Source: Methanomicrobia archaeon
GTDB lineage: Archaea; Halobacteriota; Bog-38; Methanoflorentales; Methanoflorentaceae
Assembly: GCA_015660915.1 (NCBI GenBank)
Contig: JACTTZ010000002.1
Location: forward strand, 62,001 to 126,000
Direction of reading: 5' to 3'
DNA: 64,000 nt
The translations under genes and the position numbers were made by a program. Positions within the stretch are counted from its first letter, which is position 1. Every line of letters starts with the position of its first letter. Positions 17,787-27,086 of this stretch are shown here, piece by piece. The notes under the pieces are model-generated. The model ran no database searches and was not told the origin of the DNA. It saw nothing but the letters and a program-made list of their open reading frames with translations.

Positions 17787-19247
17787 ATGCCTCTCGAGCT
17801 GCTGTCTGTGGCAGAAATGCGCCGCATCGAAGAAAACTGCGTGGGGCTCGGGATTTCCAAATTGCAGCTTATGGAAAATGCGGGCAAAGCCGTTGCAGAA
17901 CGGGTTAAGCGCCTCTGTGAAGGCTCGCACAGACCTTGCAAGAAAATAGCCATTATCTGCGGCCTAGGGAACAATGGAGGCGATGGCTTCGTCGCGGCTC
18001 GGCATCTGTCACGTGAATTCCTTGTTCACGTCGTACTCGTTGGCTACGAAAAAGGCCTGAAAACTAACGAATCACAAAAGAACTGGAATGCTTTAAAACA
18101 TCTGGATTGCTCCGTAACGCTTCACCAAGGCGCAGCGATTTTTAGTCCAAAAAGTCCGCTGAAGAACCTAGATGGTTATGACCTGCTCGTCGACGCTATT
18201 CTCGGGACTGGGCTGACCGGGTCGGTACGCGAACCAGAACGAACCGTTATTCAACTGATTAATGAATCAAAAACCAAGACGCTGTCGATTGATACTCCCA
18301 GTGGCGATCGCACAGAGACAATGGTCAACGCAGACTATTTGGTGGCTCTCCATCGCCTTAAGGCTGGCACAACAATACGGGACGCCACCGTCTGCGACAT
18401 AGGGATTCCCTTAGAAGCAGAACTCTACACGGGCCCGGGGGATATGTCGTTTCACCGGAGCCCCGAAAGCCACAAAGGCGAAAATGGGAGGGTGCTGATC
18501 ATTGGCGGCGGACCTTATACCGGTGCGCCGACTCTGGCCGGTATGGCGGCGTTAAGAAGCGGCGTCGATATCGTGACTATCGCTTCGCCAAGAGCTGAAA
18601 TCATAGCCGGTTTCAGTCCGAACCTTATAGTCAAAGAGGTAGGCACCGAACGAATCACTTCAAAAGACGTAAAGACCCTCCTCGATCTCATCGCCCGACA
18701 CGATTCCGTCGTGCTCGGACCTGGTCTTGGCGCTGACTCAGAAACGATAAGGGCAGCAAGTACCCTGATATCTGCTTGTGACAACTTAACGCTTGACGCA
18801 GACGGGCTTCGTGCCCTCGCAACCGCTGAGTACGAGGCAAGCACGATAGCGGTCACCCCCCATCAGGGCGAGTTTGCAGCTCTAACAGGTGACACAATTC
18901 CGAGCAGCCTTCAAGAAAGAATAGCGGCGGTCAAGGCTTTTTCGCGGGAATGGAACGTCGTTACACTCCTAAAAGGCCGCATTGACATCATTTCTGATGG
19001 GACGAAATATCGGCTAAACAAGACTGGTAATCCCGGAATGACAGTCGGCGGCACGGGCGACGTCTTGGCGGGGCTTGTCGGCGCCTTTTCAACACGTCTG
19101 GACAAAATGCAAGCAGCATCAACTGCTGCATACCTGAACGGCTGTGCAGGCGATGTGGCTTTTTCCCGCTTAGGATACAGCCTGTTGGCAACCGACGTCA
19201 TAGATTGTATACCAGATGCGTTATTTGAACAATCACGACTTAGTTAG
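17787..19247 (+). CDS. nnr: Bifunctional NAD(P)H-hydrate repair enzyme (epimerase/dehydratase)
   Basis: Repairs damaged NAD(P)H hydrates. The N-terminal YjeF epimerase domain (about 1-215) has ICGLGNNGGDGFVAARHL; the C-terminal ribokinase-like dehydratase domain (about 220-486) has the NPGMTVGGTGDVLAGLVG motif with its catalytic Asp. The length of 486 residues matches fused enzymes. It diverges from the PUA gene with only 29 bases between. Its 3' end overlaps a convergent methyltransferase gene by 15 bases. Confidence 0.94.
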   Translation: MPLELLSVAEMRRIEENCVGLGISKLQLMENAGKAVAERVKRLCEGSHRPCKKIAIICGLGNNGGDGFVAARHLSREFLVHVVLVGYEKGLKTNESQKNWNALKHLDCSVTLHQGAAIFSPKSPLKNLDGYDLLVDAILGTGLTGSVREPERTVIQLINESKTKTLSIDTPSGDRTETMVNADYLVALHRLKAGTTIRDATVCDIGIPLEAELYTGPGDMSFHRSPESHKGENGRVLIIGGGPYTGAPTLAGMAALRSGVDIVTIASPRAEIIAGFSPNLIVKEVGTERITSKDVKTLLDLIARHDSVVLGPGLGADSETIRAASTLISACDNLTLDADGLRALATAEYEASTIAVTPHQGEFAALTGDTIPSSLQERIAAVKAFSREWNVVTLLKGRIDIISDGTKYRLNKTGNPGMTVGGTGDVLAGLVGAFSTRLDKMQAASTAAYLNGCAGDVAFSRLGYSLLATDVIDCIPDALFEQSRLS

Positions 19248-20177
19248 CGCGCGGGGAGCTGTCGGTGCCTTGACACCGATGTAGACCCACTGATCGTAAA
19301 TGCTGGTATCGTCTCGGTTGTCCACTACCTGACCTTTGATGCCGAGATCTTGCATCGTTTTGTGAATAAAATCAATTTCTTCTTTTTTGTGAACCGTCAG
19401 CAAAAAAAGACCCTCATTAATGATCGCCGCAGCTTCTGACAGTATTTTCTGCCAGTCAGTTTTGTTAAATTCGTAGATAGCCCCTAACATAAAGCCGACA
19501 ACGCATCTAAAGTCGTGATACTGAGCGAATTCATATTCTGAAAGATGGCGAGCGTCCAATACGGCCGTATTCGATGCTCGAAGCGCGCCATGGAAGAGTC
19601 CTTCACAAACGGCACACTTGTCGTTGTCCAAAGCATACACGTTGTATCCAAGATCGCGGAGCGCGGCGGTAGCCATGCCATTTCCACAGCATATCTCGAG
19701 CATCTCCGCGGCGCCTAGATCAAGAAGAAGGTCAATTTTCGTCTTAAAAAGTAATTGTAAGCGTTCCTGACGTTCAGAAGAGTAGGCCAATATATGTGAA
19801 CGTCTGCCGCCTTGACAGTCACAAGATTCACCGCTTACCAACAAATCGCACAGCAGCGTGACTATAGCTCGATGAAAGTCAGCCGCCTCAACCGTATGTG
19901 ACTGGTTTTTATTGCATTTGGCTTCCTGACGTAGGGCAGCGGCATAGCTTTCGAATTCAGGATCAAACCTGACGATATCAGTTACGAGCGTCCAAAAATC
20001 CTGCTTAAAGGCGATTCCACGAATTCGCCCGTCGCAGATAAACGCTGTAATTGCGTCAAGCGGCGAATCAAGCATCTCTGCAAGGAGATACTTCGAAAAT
20101 GTGGTGTCTTTCAACCCGGCGTACGTGTTGTCTACGAGCAATATGCTTGAAGTGTTGAGCACCTGCTTCAGATCCAT
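19233..20177 (-). CDS. Class I SAM-dependent methyltransferase, target unknown
   Basis: 314 residues. An N-terminal half without recognised family features (about 1-150) includes a CDCQGG pair near residue 122. It is followed by a Rossmann methyltransferase domain with motif I EMLEICCGNGMATAALRDLG and an acidic end to strand 2 (YALDND). No NPPY motif is present, so the target is not predicted to be an amide or an exocyclic base amine. It starts one base after the pyrD stop and was probably co-transcribed with it. The C-terminus overlaps nnr on the other strand. Confidence 0.7.
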   Translation of the reverse strand: MDLKQVLNTSSILLVDNTYAGLKDTTFSKYLLAEMLDSPLDAITAFICDGRIRGIAFKQDFWTLVTDIVRFDPEFESYAAALRQEAKCNKNQSHTVEAADFHRAIVTLLCDLLVSGESCDCQGGRRSHILAYSSERQERLQLLFKTKIDLLLDLGAAEMLEICCGNGMATAALRDLGYNVYALDNDKCAVCEGLFHGALRASNTAVLDARHLSEYEFAQYHDFRCVVGFMLGAIYEFNKTDWQKILSEAAAIINEGLFLLTVHKKEEIDFIHKTMQDLGIKGQVVDNRDDTSIYDQWVYIGVKAPTAPRALTKS

Positions 20178-20178
20178 G

Positions 20179-21087
20179 TTAGTAGCTCTTGTGCGCGACT
20201 CCTACAACATCTTCAAGTGTTAAACCTTTCGTGGCCAGGTAGCGGTCGATTCCAACTGCGACGTGCTCAAATACTGACAGATCTCTAGCGACGGCCGACC
20301 CGATCTGAACGGCCCTCGCCCCTGCCATAATAAATTCTAATGCGTCCTCGTAATTGCTTATGCCACCGACACCGATTACAGGGATGGTAAGGGCGCTGTA
20401 AAGGTCGTAAACGCATTTAACCGCGATTGGCTTTATCGCACTTCCTGACAGCCCGCCAAACACATTGCCCAAGACCGGCCTAGCGCTCTCTACATCGATC
20501 ACCATCCCTTTGACCGTGTTTATTGCCACTACTGCATCAGCTCCGCCTTTTTCTGCCGCTTGGCCAAGTGCCGTAATGTCGGTCACGTTAGGCGTGAGCT
20601 TGACCCATATCGGAAGGTCAACGTGTCTGCTCACGGAATTCGTAATGGCTTCAACGGCCGCAGGCTCTGAGCCGACTTCGATTCCGTAACCTTGGGCATG
20701 CGGACAGCTTAAATTGAGTTCTAGCGCGTCTGCGTACTGGCAGAACTTTTCGGCCAGCTCGACAAAGTCCTCGGGACAGTCGCCGAATAAGCTTACGATT
20801 ATCGGTTTTCGCTCGTCTTCGGCACTCAGTATCTCAAGTTCGTCCAAAAACGCAAGGCCCATGTTGGGCAGTCCCAGTGCGTTGAGGTACCCCCCCGTAA
20901 CCTCAGCGAGAACCGGTCCCGGGTGACCTTCTCGTGGCAGAAGTCCAATTGACTTAGTAACAACGGCACCCGCCCCACACGACATGACCCGCCTTAGAGA
21001 AGACGCGGCAGATCCCATGATCCCTGCTGCGAGCATGGTTGGATTGACAAGCGTTATTTTGCCGATGCCGACGTTCAAATCTATCAC
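20179..21087 (-). CDS. pyrD: Dihydroorotate dehydrogenase, class 1B catalytic subunit
   Basis: FMN enzyme of pyrimidine synthesis that oxidises dihydroorotate to orotate. The TIM barrel of 302 residues has the class 1 active-site loop NLSCPH with catalytic Cys128, and the late IPVIGVGGISNYEDALEFIMAGA phosphate-binding region. Class 1B enzymes usually work with PyrK, but no pyrK is next to this gene; the neighbour is a methyltransferase. The promoter region is shared with divergent nop5. Confidence 0.93.
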   Translation of the reverse strand: MIDLNVGIGKITLVNPTMLAAGIMGSAASSLRRVMSCGAGAVVTKSIGLLPREGHPGPVLAEVTGGYLNALGLPNMGLAFLDELEILSAEDERKPIIVSLFGDCPEDFVELAEKFCQYADALELNLSCPHAQGYGIEVGSEPAAVEAITNSVSRHVDLPIWVKLTPNVTDITALGQAAEKGGADAVVAINTVKGMVIDVESARPVLGNVFGGLSGSAIKPIAVKCVYDLYSALTIPVIGVGGISNYEDALEFIMAGARAVQIGSAVARDLSVFEHVAVGIDRYLATKGLTLEDVVGVAHKSY

Positions 21088-21113
21088 TTCCGGCCGACAA
21101 ACTATTATTCTGC

Positions 21114-21127
21114 CCCAAGATATATAG
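21114..21127. promoter_or_regulatory. TATA-like box between divergent pyrD and nop5
   Basis: The sequence CCAAGATATATAGA is A/T-rich on both strands. Read leftwards (TCTATATATC) it lies about 28-40 bases before the pyrD start and would give a nearly leaderless mRNA. Read rightwards it would leave a leader of about 50 bases before nop5. Orientation is therefore more likely towards pyrD. Confidence 0.45.
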
Positions 21128-21200
21128 AATGCCTATCCACAAGCTAAAGAGGCGTCACGGCAATTCGCAAGGAATAGCGACATCAATCATGAGATAGAGC

Positions 21201-22088
21201 ATGACAATCATCAAAACTTGGTTCGGGGAGATCGAGCTGCACAATGATGAGATCGTTCATTCGAACGTCTTGAAAGCGGACGCCGACGCGATAGCTATGC
21301 GGCTTCAGGAAGAAGAATTTGCCGATCTCGATAAGCAGTATAGAGGCCGTCTCAGGCAGATGGCGATTCAACTCGGCGTAGTCACGTCAGAGGAGGATTA
21401 CATTTCGCTGCTGCGCACCGTTGCGATAAAGCGTGCGAAAGAGCAGATAGCTGCGGCGTTTGCTCGCCCAGACGCACGAATTATGCAGCTAATCGGCGGC
21501 ATCGATGATATCGACGAGTCGATAAACTTGCTCTCGGAACGTCTTTTGGAATGGGATATCCTTGAATTTGAAATATCTAGAACAAGTGACTTAGCAGAAA
21601 CTCACGCCCCCCAGTCAACCACATACCCTGCGCTTAAGCACGAGTTTGCCGAATCCATAGAGCGACTTAGCGAAATGAGGAAGAAGACTGCAGGCGCCAT
21701 TGAACTTGAGATGCACGCCATCGCCCCTAATCTCTCTTCCCTCGCTGGTGAACTTCTCGGCGCACGACTAATCGCTCGAGCCGGCGGCCTAGAATCACTC
21801 GCGCGAATGCCAGCGAGCAAGATTCAAGTAATGGGTGCGTCTAAAGCGCTATTCAAACATCTCCAGTTTGGTGCAAAACCGCCGAAGCATGGACTCATAT
21901 TTCAACATCCGTTGATCCGCGGCAGTCCCCTAAACAAAAGGGGAAAGATTGCAAGGACAATGGCCGCAAAACTGGCTATCGCCGCTCGCATCGATTTTTA
22001 TTCAAAAAAAGCGTATCCAGAACTCGTAGCTCAAATGGAAAAGCGAGCAAGAGAGCTCAGTAAGCCCGCGATACGCGAACAGGTATGA
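21201..22088 (+). CDS. nop5: Nop5 (Nop56/58 homologue), C/D box sRNP core protein
   Basis: Scaffold of archaeal C/D box RNPs, binding L7Ae and the guide RNA through its Nop domain and fibrillarin through its N-terminus. The 295 residues contain a central coiled-coil and the Nop domain with GARLIARAGGLESLARMPASKIQVMG and FQHPLIRGSP. The C-terminal charged tail is short. The next gene, two bases on, is fibrillarin, its direct partner. Confidence 0.95.
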   Translation: MTIIKTWFGEIELHNDEIVHSNVLKADADAIAMRLQEEEFADLDKQYRGRLRQMAIQLGVVTSEEDYISLLRTVAIKRAKEQIAAAFARPDARIMQLIGGIDDIDESINLLSERLLEWDILEFEISRTSDLAETHAPQSTTYPALKHEFAESIERLSEMRKKTAGAIELEMHAIAPNLSSLAGELLGARLIARAGGLESLARMPASKIQVMGASKALFKHLQFGAKPPKHGLIFQHPLIRGSPLNKRGKIARTMAAKLAIAARIDFYSKKAYPELVAQMEKRARELSKPAIREQV

Positions 22089-22089
22089 C

Positions 22090-22716
22090 ATGACGGTAAG
22101 GCCCCACAAGGTTGCCGGAGTTTTTATGTTAGATTCGCATCTTGCGACGAAAGGTGAGGCTATCTATGGCGAGAAGGTGTTTGGTGAGTACCGGCTTTGG
22201 AGTCCGCAAAGGAGTAAGCTAGCAGCATTATTAAAGAAAGAAGAGAACGTGCCGCTGAGACCGGAGCAGATTGTACTCTACCTTGGGGCTGCATCTGGAA
22301 CGACGGTTTCACACCTGACCAATATCGTTTCACTCGTCTACGCCGTGGAGTTTGCGCCACGCGTCGCTCGGGACCTTGTTCGCATGTCAGAACACTTTAA
22401 GAATGTCGTGCCCATAATAGCAGATGCACTCCAGCCTGACTACGGACACATTGTCGAGCTAGCCGATTTCCTGTACCAAGATATCGCGCAGCCGACACAA
22501 GCTGAAATCGCTCTTACCAATGCTGAAATGTTCTTGAGGACAGGCGGGTACGCTTGCATTATGATCAAAGCACGAAGCATAGACGTCACTGCAAAACCGA
22601 AAGCGGTGTACAAAAGAGAAGTCAAGAAACTTGAAGAGCTGCTCGATATTATGTGCGTCCACGAGCTTGAACCGTTTTATAAGGCACACGCGGCAGTCAT
22701 TGCTCGCTTAGCTTAG
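22090..22716 (+). CDS. flpA: Fibrillarin-like rRNA/tRNA 2'-O-methyltransferase
   Basis: SAM enzyme that methylates ribose 2'-OH groups guided by C/D box RNAs. It shows the early YGEKVFGEYRLWSPQRSKLAA segment, motif I VLYLGAASGTTVSHLTNIV (about 58-76), and the late AYACIMIKARSIDV-like strand with Lys. The 208 residues and the immediate Nop5 neighbour support the assignment. Confidence 0.96.
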   Translation: MTVRPHKVAGVFMLDSHLATKGEAIYGEKVFGEYRLWSPQRSKLAALLKKEENVPLRPEQIVLYLGAASGTTVSHLTNIVSLVYAVEFAPRVARDLVRMSEHFKNVVPIIADALQPDYGHIVELADFLYQDIAQPTQAEIALTNAEMFLRTGGYACIMIKARSIDVTAKPKAVYKREVKKLEELLDIMCVHELEPFYKAHAAVIARLA

Positions 22717-22795
22717 GTGACGCACAAGCACTTGTTAGCAAATCAGGTCTTTTTTCGCAGTGCCGTTCGTGTTGCGCCTTCATTCTAACCCGGCA

Positions 22796-22811
22796 AAACC
22801 TTTTAATGCAT
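22796..22811 (+). promoter_or_regulatory. TATA-like box before the L10e gene
   Basis: AACCTTTTAATGCATC lies about 40-55 bases before the L10e ATG and would place transcription start near 22832, leaving a short leader with GAGAGGAT as a ribosome-binding element. It probably drives the run from L10e onwards. Confidence 0.45.
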
Positions 22812-22850
22812 CACGTATATGCTAGATACAGCTGACAGAGAGAGGATAGA

Positions 22851-23372
22851 ATGGCACGCAAACCAGCTAAGATGTACAGAAAGATAACAGGGCCCGCCTA
22901 CACGCGAAAATATTACATGGGGGGGATCCCCGGTAGTAAGGTATCACAGTACAATACAGGCAACCTCAGTGGCGATTTTAAAGTCGCAGTATCGCTCACC
23001 GTTGACGAACAATGCCAGATAAGACATACTGCTCTAGAAGCCGCCAGGATTGCCGCTAACCGTTACCTGATGAAGTCAACGGGTAGGCTGAATTTTCGAC
23101 TTAAGCTTCGGTTGTATCCGCACCAAGTGCTGCGAGAAAACAAGATGGCCACCGGCGCTGGCGCTGATCGGGTTCAAGATGGGATGAGGAGAGCGTTCGG
23201 TAAGGCGGTAGGAACTGCCGCGCGCGTGAGTACTGACCAACGAGTATTTACCGTGTATACAAATCCTCCCAACTTCTTGAAAGCCAAAGAGGCGTTGCGC
23301 CGCGCTTCGATGAAAGTCCCGCCGCCGTGCAGGATCGTAGTCGACGAAGGGCTCGAGCTAGTCAAGGCGTGA
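22851..23372 (+). CDS. rpl10e: Ribosomal protein L10e (uL16)
   Basis: Large-subunit protein at the A-site side, equivalent to bacterial L16. The start [30 protein letters not shown] is diagnostic in its first half, and the [17 protein letters not shown] loop that reaches the peptidyl transferase centre is near residues 85-101. The 173 residues match the family. Confidence 0.96.
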   Translation: MARKPAKMYRKITGPAYTRKYYMGGIPGSKVSQYNTGNLSGDFKVAVSLTVDEQCQIRHTALEAARIAANRYLMKSTGRLNFRLKLRLYPHQVLRENKMATGAGADRVQDGMRRAFGKAVGTAARVSTDQRVFTVYTNPPNFLKAKEALRRASMKVPPPCRIVVDEGLELVKA

Positions 23373-23420
23373 AGCTGGGCCACGCCTAATTTCCTCCAAT
23401 ATGGTGCGAACAACGAAAAG

Positions 23421-24044
23421 GTGAGTAGTACGGATAGTTACGAAAAGTACTTAGACCGCGGAATGAAGAACTTGCCTCAGACAACGGTAGACGCCGAGCG
23501 TTTTTCGATACCTGTGCCCCGCGTGTTTATTGAAGGGCGAATGACTGTTTTTGAGAATTTCGGCGAGATCACCGACGTATTGAATAGAGGCCCCGAGCAC
23601 CTGCTTAAGTTTCTCTTACGAGAGCTTGCGACGGCTGGCAAAGTAGAGGGGGGACGGGTCATTTTTCAAGGCAGATTCTCGCAGGAAATGATAGCCGGCA
23701 TCATCGATGACTATGTCTCCGAGTACGTCATCTGCTCAGAATGCAACAGACCGGATACGCATCTAACGAAAAGTGATAGAACGGTCATGTTGAAATGCGA
23801 CGCTTGTGGGGCCCATAGACCTATAAGGAAACGCTACGTGAAGAAAGAGGGCGCAGCGAGTGCGCTTGAAGAGGGGAGTGTCTACGAAGTACGCGTCGAA
23901 GCAGTCGGCAAACGAGGCGACGGCATCGCTAAGGTTGGCAAATACTCGCTATTCATTCCTGGCGCTCAGAAGGGAGATACCGTAAAGGTCCGTGTCAAAA
24001 AGATCTCAGGCACCCTCGCATTTACCGAAAAAGTCCTGAGTTGA
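23421..24044 (+). CDS. Translation initiation factor aIF2 beta subunit with C-terminal TRAM domain
   Basis: Subunit of the GTP-dependent factor that brings initiator tRNA to the ribosome. The aIF2-beta/eIF5 core spans about residues 20-140, with the zinc pair pattern CSECNRPDTHL...CDACGAHRPI. After it comes a TRAM RNA-binding domain (about 148-205, with VEAVGKRGDGIAKVGKYSLFIPGA). The fused form occurs in methanogen relatives. The GTG start at 23421 follows AAAAGG. Its TGA is close to the trmY start. Confidence 0.93.
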   Translation: MSSTDSYEKYLDRGMKNLPQTTVDAERFSIPVPRVFIEGRMTVFENFGEITDVLNRGPEHLLKFLLRELATAGKVEGGRVIFQGRFSQEMIAGIIDDYVSEYVICSECNRPDTHLTKSDRTVMLKCDACGAHRPIRKRYVKKEGAASALEEGSVYEVRVEAVGKRGDGIAKVGKYSLFIPGAQKGDTVKVRVKKISGTLAFTEKVLS

Positions 24045-24061
24045 CACAGTCTGAGGCGGCT

Positions 24062-24649
24062 ATGCGACAGTTCATTGTAGTTGGGCACAAAGCCGCCACT
24101 TCAGGAGATTTTACGCTTGACGATATGCCTGGATCAGCAGGCCGTATCGATATATTAGCGCGTTGCGTGACCGCCGCATTTGTAACGTCGTTTGATATAC
24201 GCCGTGATACCCAAGTGCGCCTGGTCCTGTTAGGAGAACCTGATCCGCCGAAGATCATACGTTTTGAGGGCTCTGAATTGAAATACCTCAATCCGGACGA
24301 AAGGAGTGCTGGCGCGCTCATTAGGAAGGCCCTCCAAGTGAAGCTCGGCACGGAACAGCGACGGTCGACGAAGGGGGTTTATGTAGAGCGTGCCGGTCTC
24401 GCCGAAGCACTGCGTCACAGCGACGAATCTGCCCTTTTTTACCTTCACGAACACGGCAAAGACGTTCGAGACGTGGATCTGCACGCAAACAATGCTGCTT
24501 TCATACTGGGAGATCATCTAGGGCTTTTTGAAGAGGAAGAGGAGCAGCTCAGTCAAGCGCAAAGGATACGAGTCGGACCAATCAAGCTCCACACAGATCA
24601 GTGTATAACGCTAGTGCATAACGAATTGGACAGATTATGTTCGACGTAG
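24062..24649 (+). CDS. trmY: tRNA pseudouridine-54 N1-methyltransferase
   Basis: SPOUT enzyme that methylates pseudouridine 54 in the T-loop to m1-pseudouridine, the archaeal counterpart of ribothymidine. It begins MRQFIVVGHKAATSGDF and has the late FILGDHLGLFEEEE knot segment. The ATG at 24062 is chosen because GAGG stands seven bases before it; a TTG seven codons upstream overlaps the aIF2-beta stop. The gene for Pus10, which makes its substrate, overlaps its 3' end by 13 bases. Confidence 0.93.
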   Translation: MRQFIVVGHKAATSGDFTLDDMPGSAGRIDILARCVTAAFVTSFDIRRDTQVRLVLLGEPDPPKIIRFEGSELKYLNPDERSAGALIRKALQVKLGTEQRRSTKGVYVERAGLAEALRHSDESALFYLHEHGKDVRDVDLHANNAAFILGDHLGLFEEEEEQLSQAQRIRVGPIKLHTDQCITLVHNELDRLCST

Positions 24650-25848
24650 TCGCTTCCATAATGCGGGAAGGGCCCATTTGCGCTGATTGCCTGGGGCGAC
24701 AGTTTGCAGAGTGCTCCACGCACCTTACGAACAAACAACGAGGACAGGCGATCCGCATCGTTACGGCAATGCTGAATAACACACCAGTCAACGCTCATGA
24801 CTGGGAAACTGCAGACGACGGCTGCTGGGTTTGCGGAGGTCTGTTTAGGCGTCTCGATTCGTGGGTTGACCGCTGCCTCGAACAGCTCCACGACTACGAG
24901 TTCTCCACTTTTCTCGTTGGCACCAAACTGTCTGGCAGGCTGGCCGAAAACGAGGAGATCCTATGGGCGGAGTCTAAAACAACGTCAGCAGAACCGCTCA
25001 AATCTGCCTTGAATAGAGAATTGGGAAAGCGGATCGAACTCCTCACTGGCAAAAGGGCCGAATTCAGCAGGCCAGAGATTCTTCTCATCATCGACTTGGC
25101 GCGAGACAAGGTTGAACTCCACGTGAATCCGCTATTCCTGTATGGCCGCTATAATAAGTTCGTAAGGGGCATCCCGCAGACAAGATGGCCGTGCCGCGAC
25201 TGCGGAGGAAAAGGCTGTCCTAAGTGCAATCTAACGGGTAAAATGTATCAGGAGTCTGTTCAGGAACTAATCGGGACTTACGTTCTTGACGCAAGCCTCG
25301 GAAAGGACGTCGTTTTTCACGGGGCTGGTAGAGAAGATATTGACGCACTCATGCTTGGAAACGGCAGGCCATTTGTCTTGGAGGTGAGATCCCCCCGTAA
25401 GAGACAGATAGACCTACAACAGCTGGAACACGTTGTCAACTCATCTCAAGAAAAAGTTGCCATTAGCGAACTCGCATTTGTTGACCATGAAACCGTTGTA
25501 AAAGTAAAGAACACGCAGTCGGATAAAGTTTATAGGCTTAAAGTGACATACGACCATCCGATCCAACCGGAGAAGCTGCAAAAAGCCTTGCTGCAACTTG
25601 AGGGCGACGTCGAACAAACCACACCTCAAAGAGTGGTTCATCGTCGTGCAGAATTGAAACGGATCAAGAAAGTATACTCGGCCACACTGAGAGGGGAAGA
25701 TATAATCATTCGGTGTGAGGGTGGACTCTACGTAAAAGAACTGATATCTGGGGACAATAAACGCACCATCCCGAGCCTTTCAACCCTTTTGGGCGTAGAT
25801 GCAAAAGTCGAAGAGCTTGATGTTCTAGAAGTTAGAGGAGGTCTCTAA
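24637..25848 (+). CDS. pus10: tRNA pseudouridine(54/55) synthase Pus10
   Basis: Makes pseudouridine at positions 54 and 55 of archaeal tRNAs. The N-terminal THUMP-like domain carries zinc-type pairs (CADCLGRQF near 16, CWVCGG near 67). A further [13 protein letters not shown] cluster lies near 187-199, and the catalytic domain follows with the [19 protein letters not shown] segment (about 230-248), which should hold the catalytic Asp. The 403 residues match the family. It is coupled to trmY upstream and overlaps L21e by one base. Confidence 0.94.
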   Translation: MFDVVASIMREGPICADCLGRQFAECSTHLTNKQRGQAIRIVTAMLNNTPVNAHDWETADDGCWVCGGLFRRLDSWVDRCLEQLHDYEFSTFLVGTKLSGRLAENEEILWAESKTTSAEPLKSALNRELGKRIELLTGKRAEFSRPEILLIIDLARDKVELHVNPLFLYGRYNKFVRGIPQTRWPCRDCGGKGCPKCNLTGKMYQESVQELIGTYVLDASLGKDVVFHGAGREDIDALMLGNGRPFVLEVRSPRKRQIDLQQLEHVVNSSQEKVAISELAFVDHETVVKVKNTQSDKVYRLKVTYDHPIQPEKLQKALLQLEGDVEQTTPQRVVHRRAELKRIKKVYSATLRGEDIIIRCEGGLYVKELISGDNKRTIPSLSTLLGVDAKVEELDVLEVRGGL

Positions 25849-26144
25849 TGCCAAGGTCACACGGTGAGCGAAGGAAGACACGGTACAAATTGAAAAAGAC
25901 TATACGTGAACGGGGCATCGCTCCCGTTAGTCATGCAATAAGGAGCTTTGAATCGGGACAGAAAGTACATATCGACCTCGACCCAAGCGTGCACAAGGGG
26001 ATGCCGAATCCAAAATTCCACGGCAGGACTGGCACAGTAGTGGAGCAACGTGGCAACGCATACGTAGTTGCGGTAACAGATGGCAACGCTGTCAAAACGA
26101 TAATGGCTCGTCCGCAGCATTTGAAAGCGCAGAAGCAGGCATAA
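25848..26144 (+). CDS. rpl21e: Ribosomal protein L21e (eL21)
   Basis: Archaeal and eukaryotic large-subunit protein of 98 residues. It begins [17 protein letters not shown] and has the conserved [24 protein letters not shown] core (about 43-66). The ATG shares its A with the Pus10 TAA stop, and its own stop overlaps the rpoF start, so three genes are tightly coupled. Confidence 0.96.
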   Translation: MPRSHGERRKTRYKLKKTIRERGIAPVSHAIRSFESGQKVHIDLDPSVHKGMPNPKFHGRTGTVVEQRGNAYVVAVTDGNAVKTIMARPQHLKAQKQA

Positions 26145-26488
26145 TGATAGTAAAGACCGTATTAGAGGAAGAGAACCTGACGCTTTCTGAGGTCAAAGAG
26201 ATCTTCGTTGAACTGACAACCCCTCGTTCTGAAGAAGAGTTCACCTATGAGTTCAGACGGGCGCTAGACCACGTCAATACCTTCGCAAAACTCACAGCAT
26301 CACAATCCAGGGAACTCGTTAACGAATTGAAGAAGCTCGAAAAAATGAAAGGCGAGATAGCAATTCGAATTGCCGACATCATACCGCTATCGAAGGACGA
26401 GGTTCGGTCTATCTACGCAAAAGAACGATTTTCACTTACAGAGGCGGAACTGGACGAGATACTCGATATTATCGCGCGCTTTTATTGA
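26144..26488 (+). CDS. rpoF: DNA-directed RNA polymerase subunit F (Rpb4)
   Basis: Forms the polymerase stalk with subunit E (Rpb7). The 114 residues contain an N-terminal tip segment and the HRDC-like helical domain with DHVNTFAKLTA and ITRIADIIPLSKDEVRSI-like helices. Its position after L21e and before the DUF655 gene is a conserved euryarchaeal order. Confidence 0.93.
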   Translation: MIVKTVLEEENLTLSEVKEIFVELTTPRSEEEFTYEFRRALDHVNTFAKLTASQSRELVNELKKLEKMKGEIAIRIADIIPLSKDEVRSIYAKERFSLTEAELDEILDIIARFY

Positions 26489-26503
26489 AGTGAGGCGAGG
26501 AAG

Positions 26504-27061
26504 ATGAAAGGAGAGAGGGAACAATATGTCCGCGTGTTAGACTACTTGCCGCACGGGCACCCTGACGACCCCCATCCTGTTTATAAGAAGAAACCTATCG
26601 TGCACGTTGTTGGTGAGGACAATTTTACACTCCTCGAACTGATACCCCGTGAAAACTACGTTCCGCAATCTTATGAACGCCTTTACGTGGGAGACGAAGA
26701 GCGTAGCGAGATTGATCACGTGAAAAGGCGCGTTAGCTACAAAGAGCTCACCCATGGCGCGAAAGTAGAATTGCCGTACGCGCTTGAAATGATCGTCAAA
26801 GAGCAAGAACCCCGGTTCGTAAATTTCTTCAACGAAGCACAGCCTATAACAACGCGTCTGCACACCGTGGCGCTGCTCCCTGGTGTAGGAAAGAAGCTGA
26901 TGTGGCAGATTCTCTCGGAACGCAAAAAAAAGCCCTTCGACAGTTTCGAAGATATCTCGCACAGAGTCAAAGGATTATATCACCCCGAAAAAGTAATCGC
27001 GAAAAGGATAGAAGAAGAACTCAAAGACGAACACGAGAAGTATAGATTTTTTGCGAAATAG
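26504..27061 (+). CDS. DUF655 family protein with helix-hairpin-helix
   Basis: Conserved archaeal protein of 185 residues (COG1491). The N-terminal half resembles an OB-like fold, with VRVLDYLPHGHPDD and the ELIPREN segment. The C-terminal half carries a helix-hairpin-helix, LLPGVGKKLMWQILSERKKKPFD in its conserved part (about 124-146), which suggests nucleic acid binding. It sits between rpoF and ksgA as in many archaea. No biochemical role can be read from the sequence. Confidence 0.88.
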   Translation: MKGEREQYVRVLDYLPHGHPDDPHPVYKKKPIVHVVGEDNFTLLELIPRENYVPQSYERLYVGDEERSEIDHVKRRVSYKELTHGAKVELPYALEMIVKEQEPRFVNFFNEAQPITTRLHTVALLPGVGKKLMWQILSERKKKPFDSFEDISHRVKGLYHPEKVIAKRIEEELKDEHEKYRFFAK

Positions 27062-27086
27062 CCAGTCGCGACGACTTAGGCGTTCA

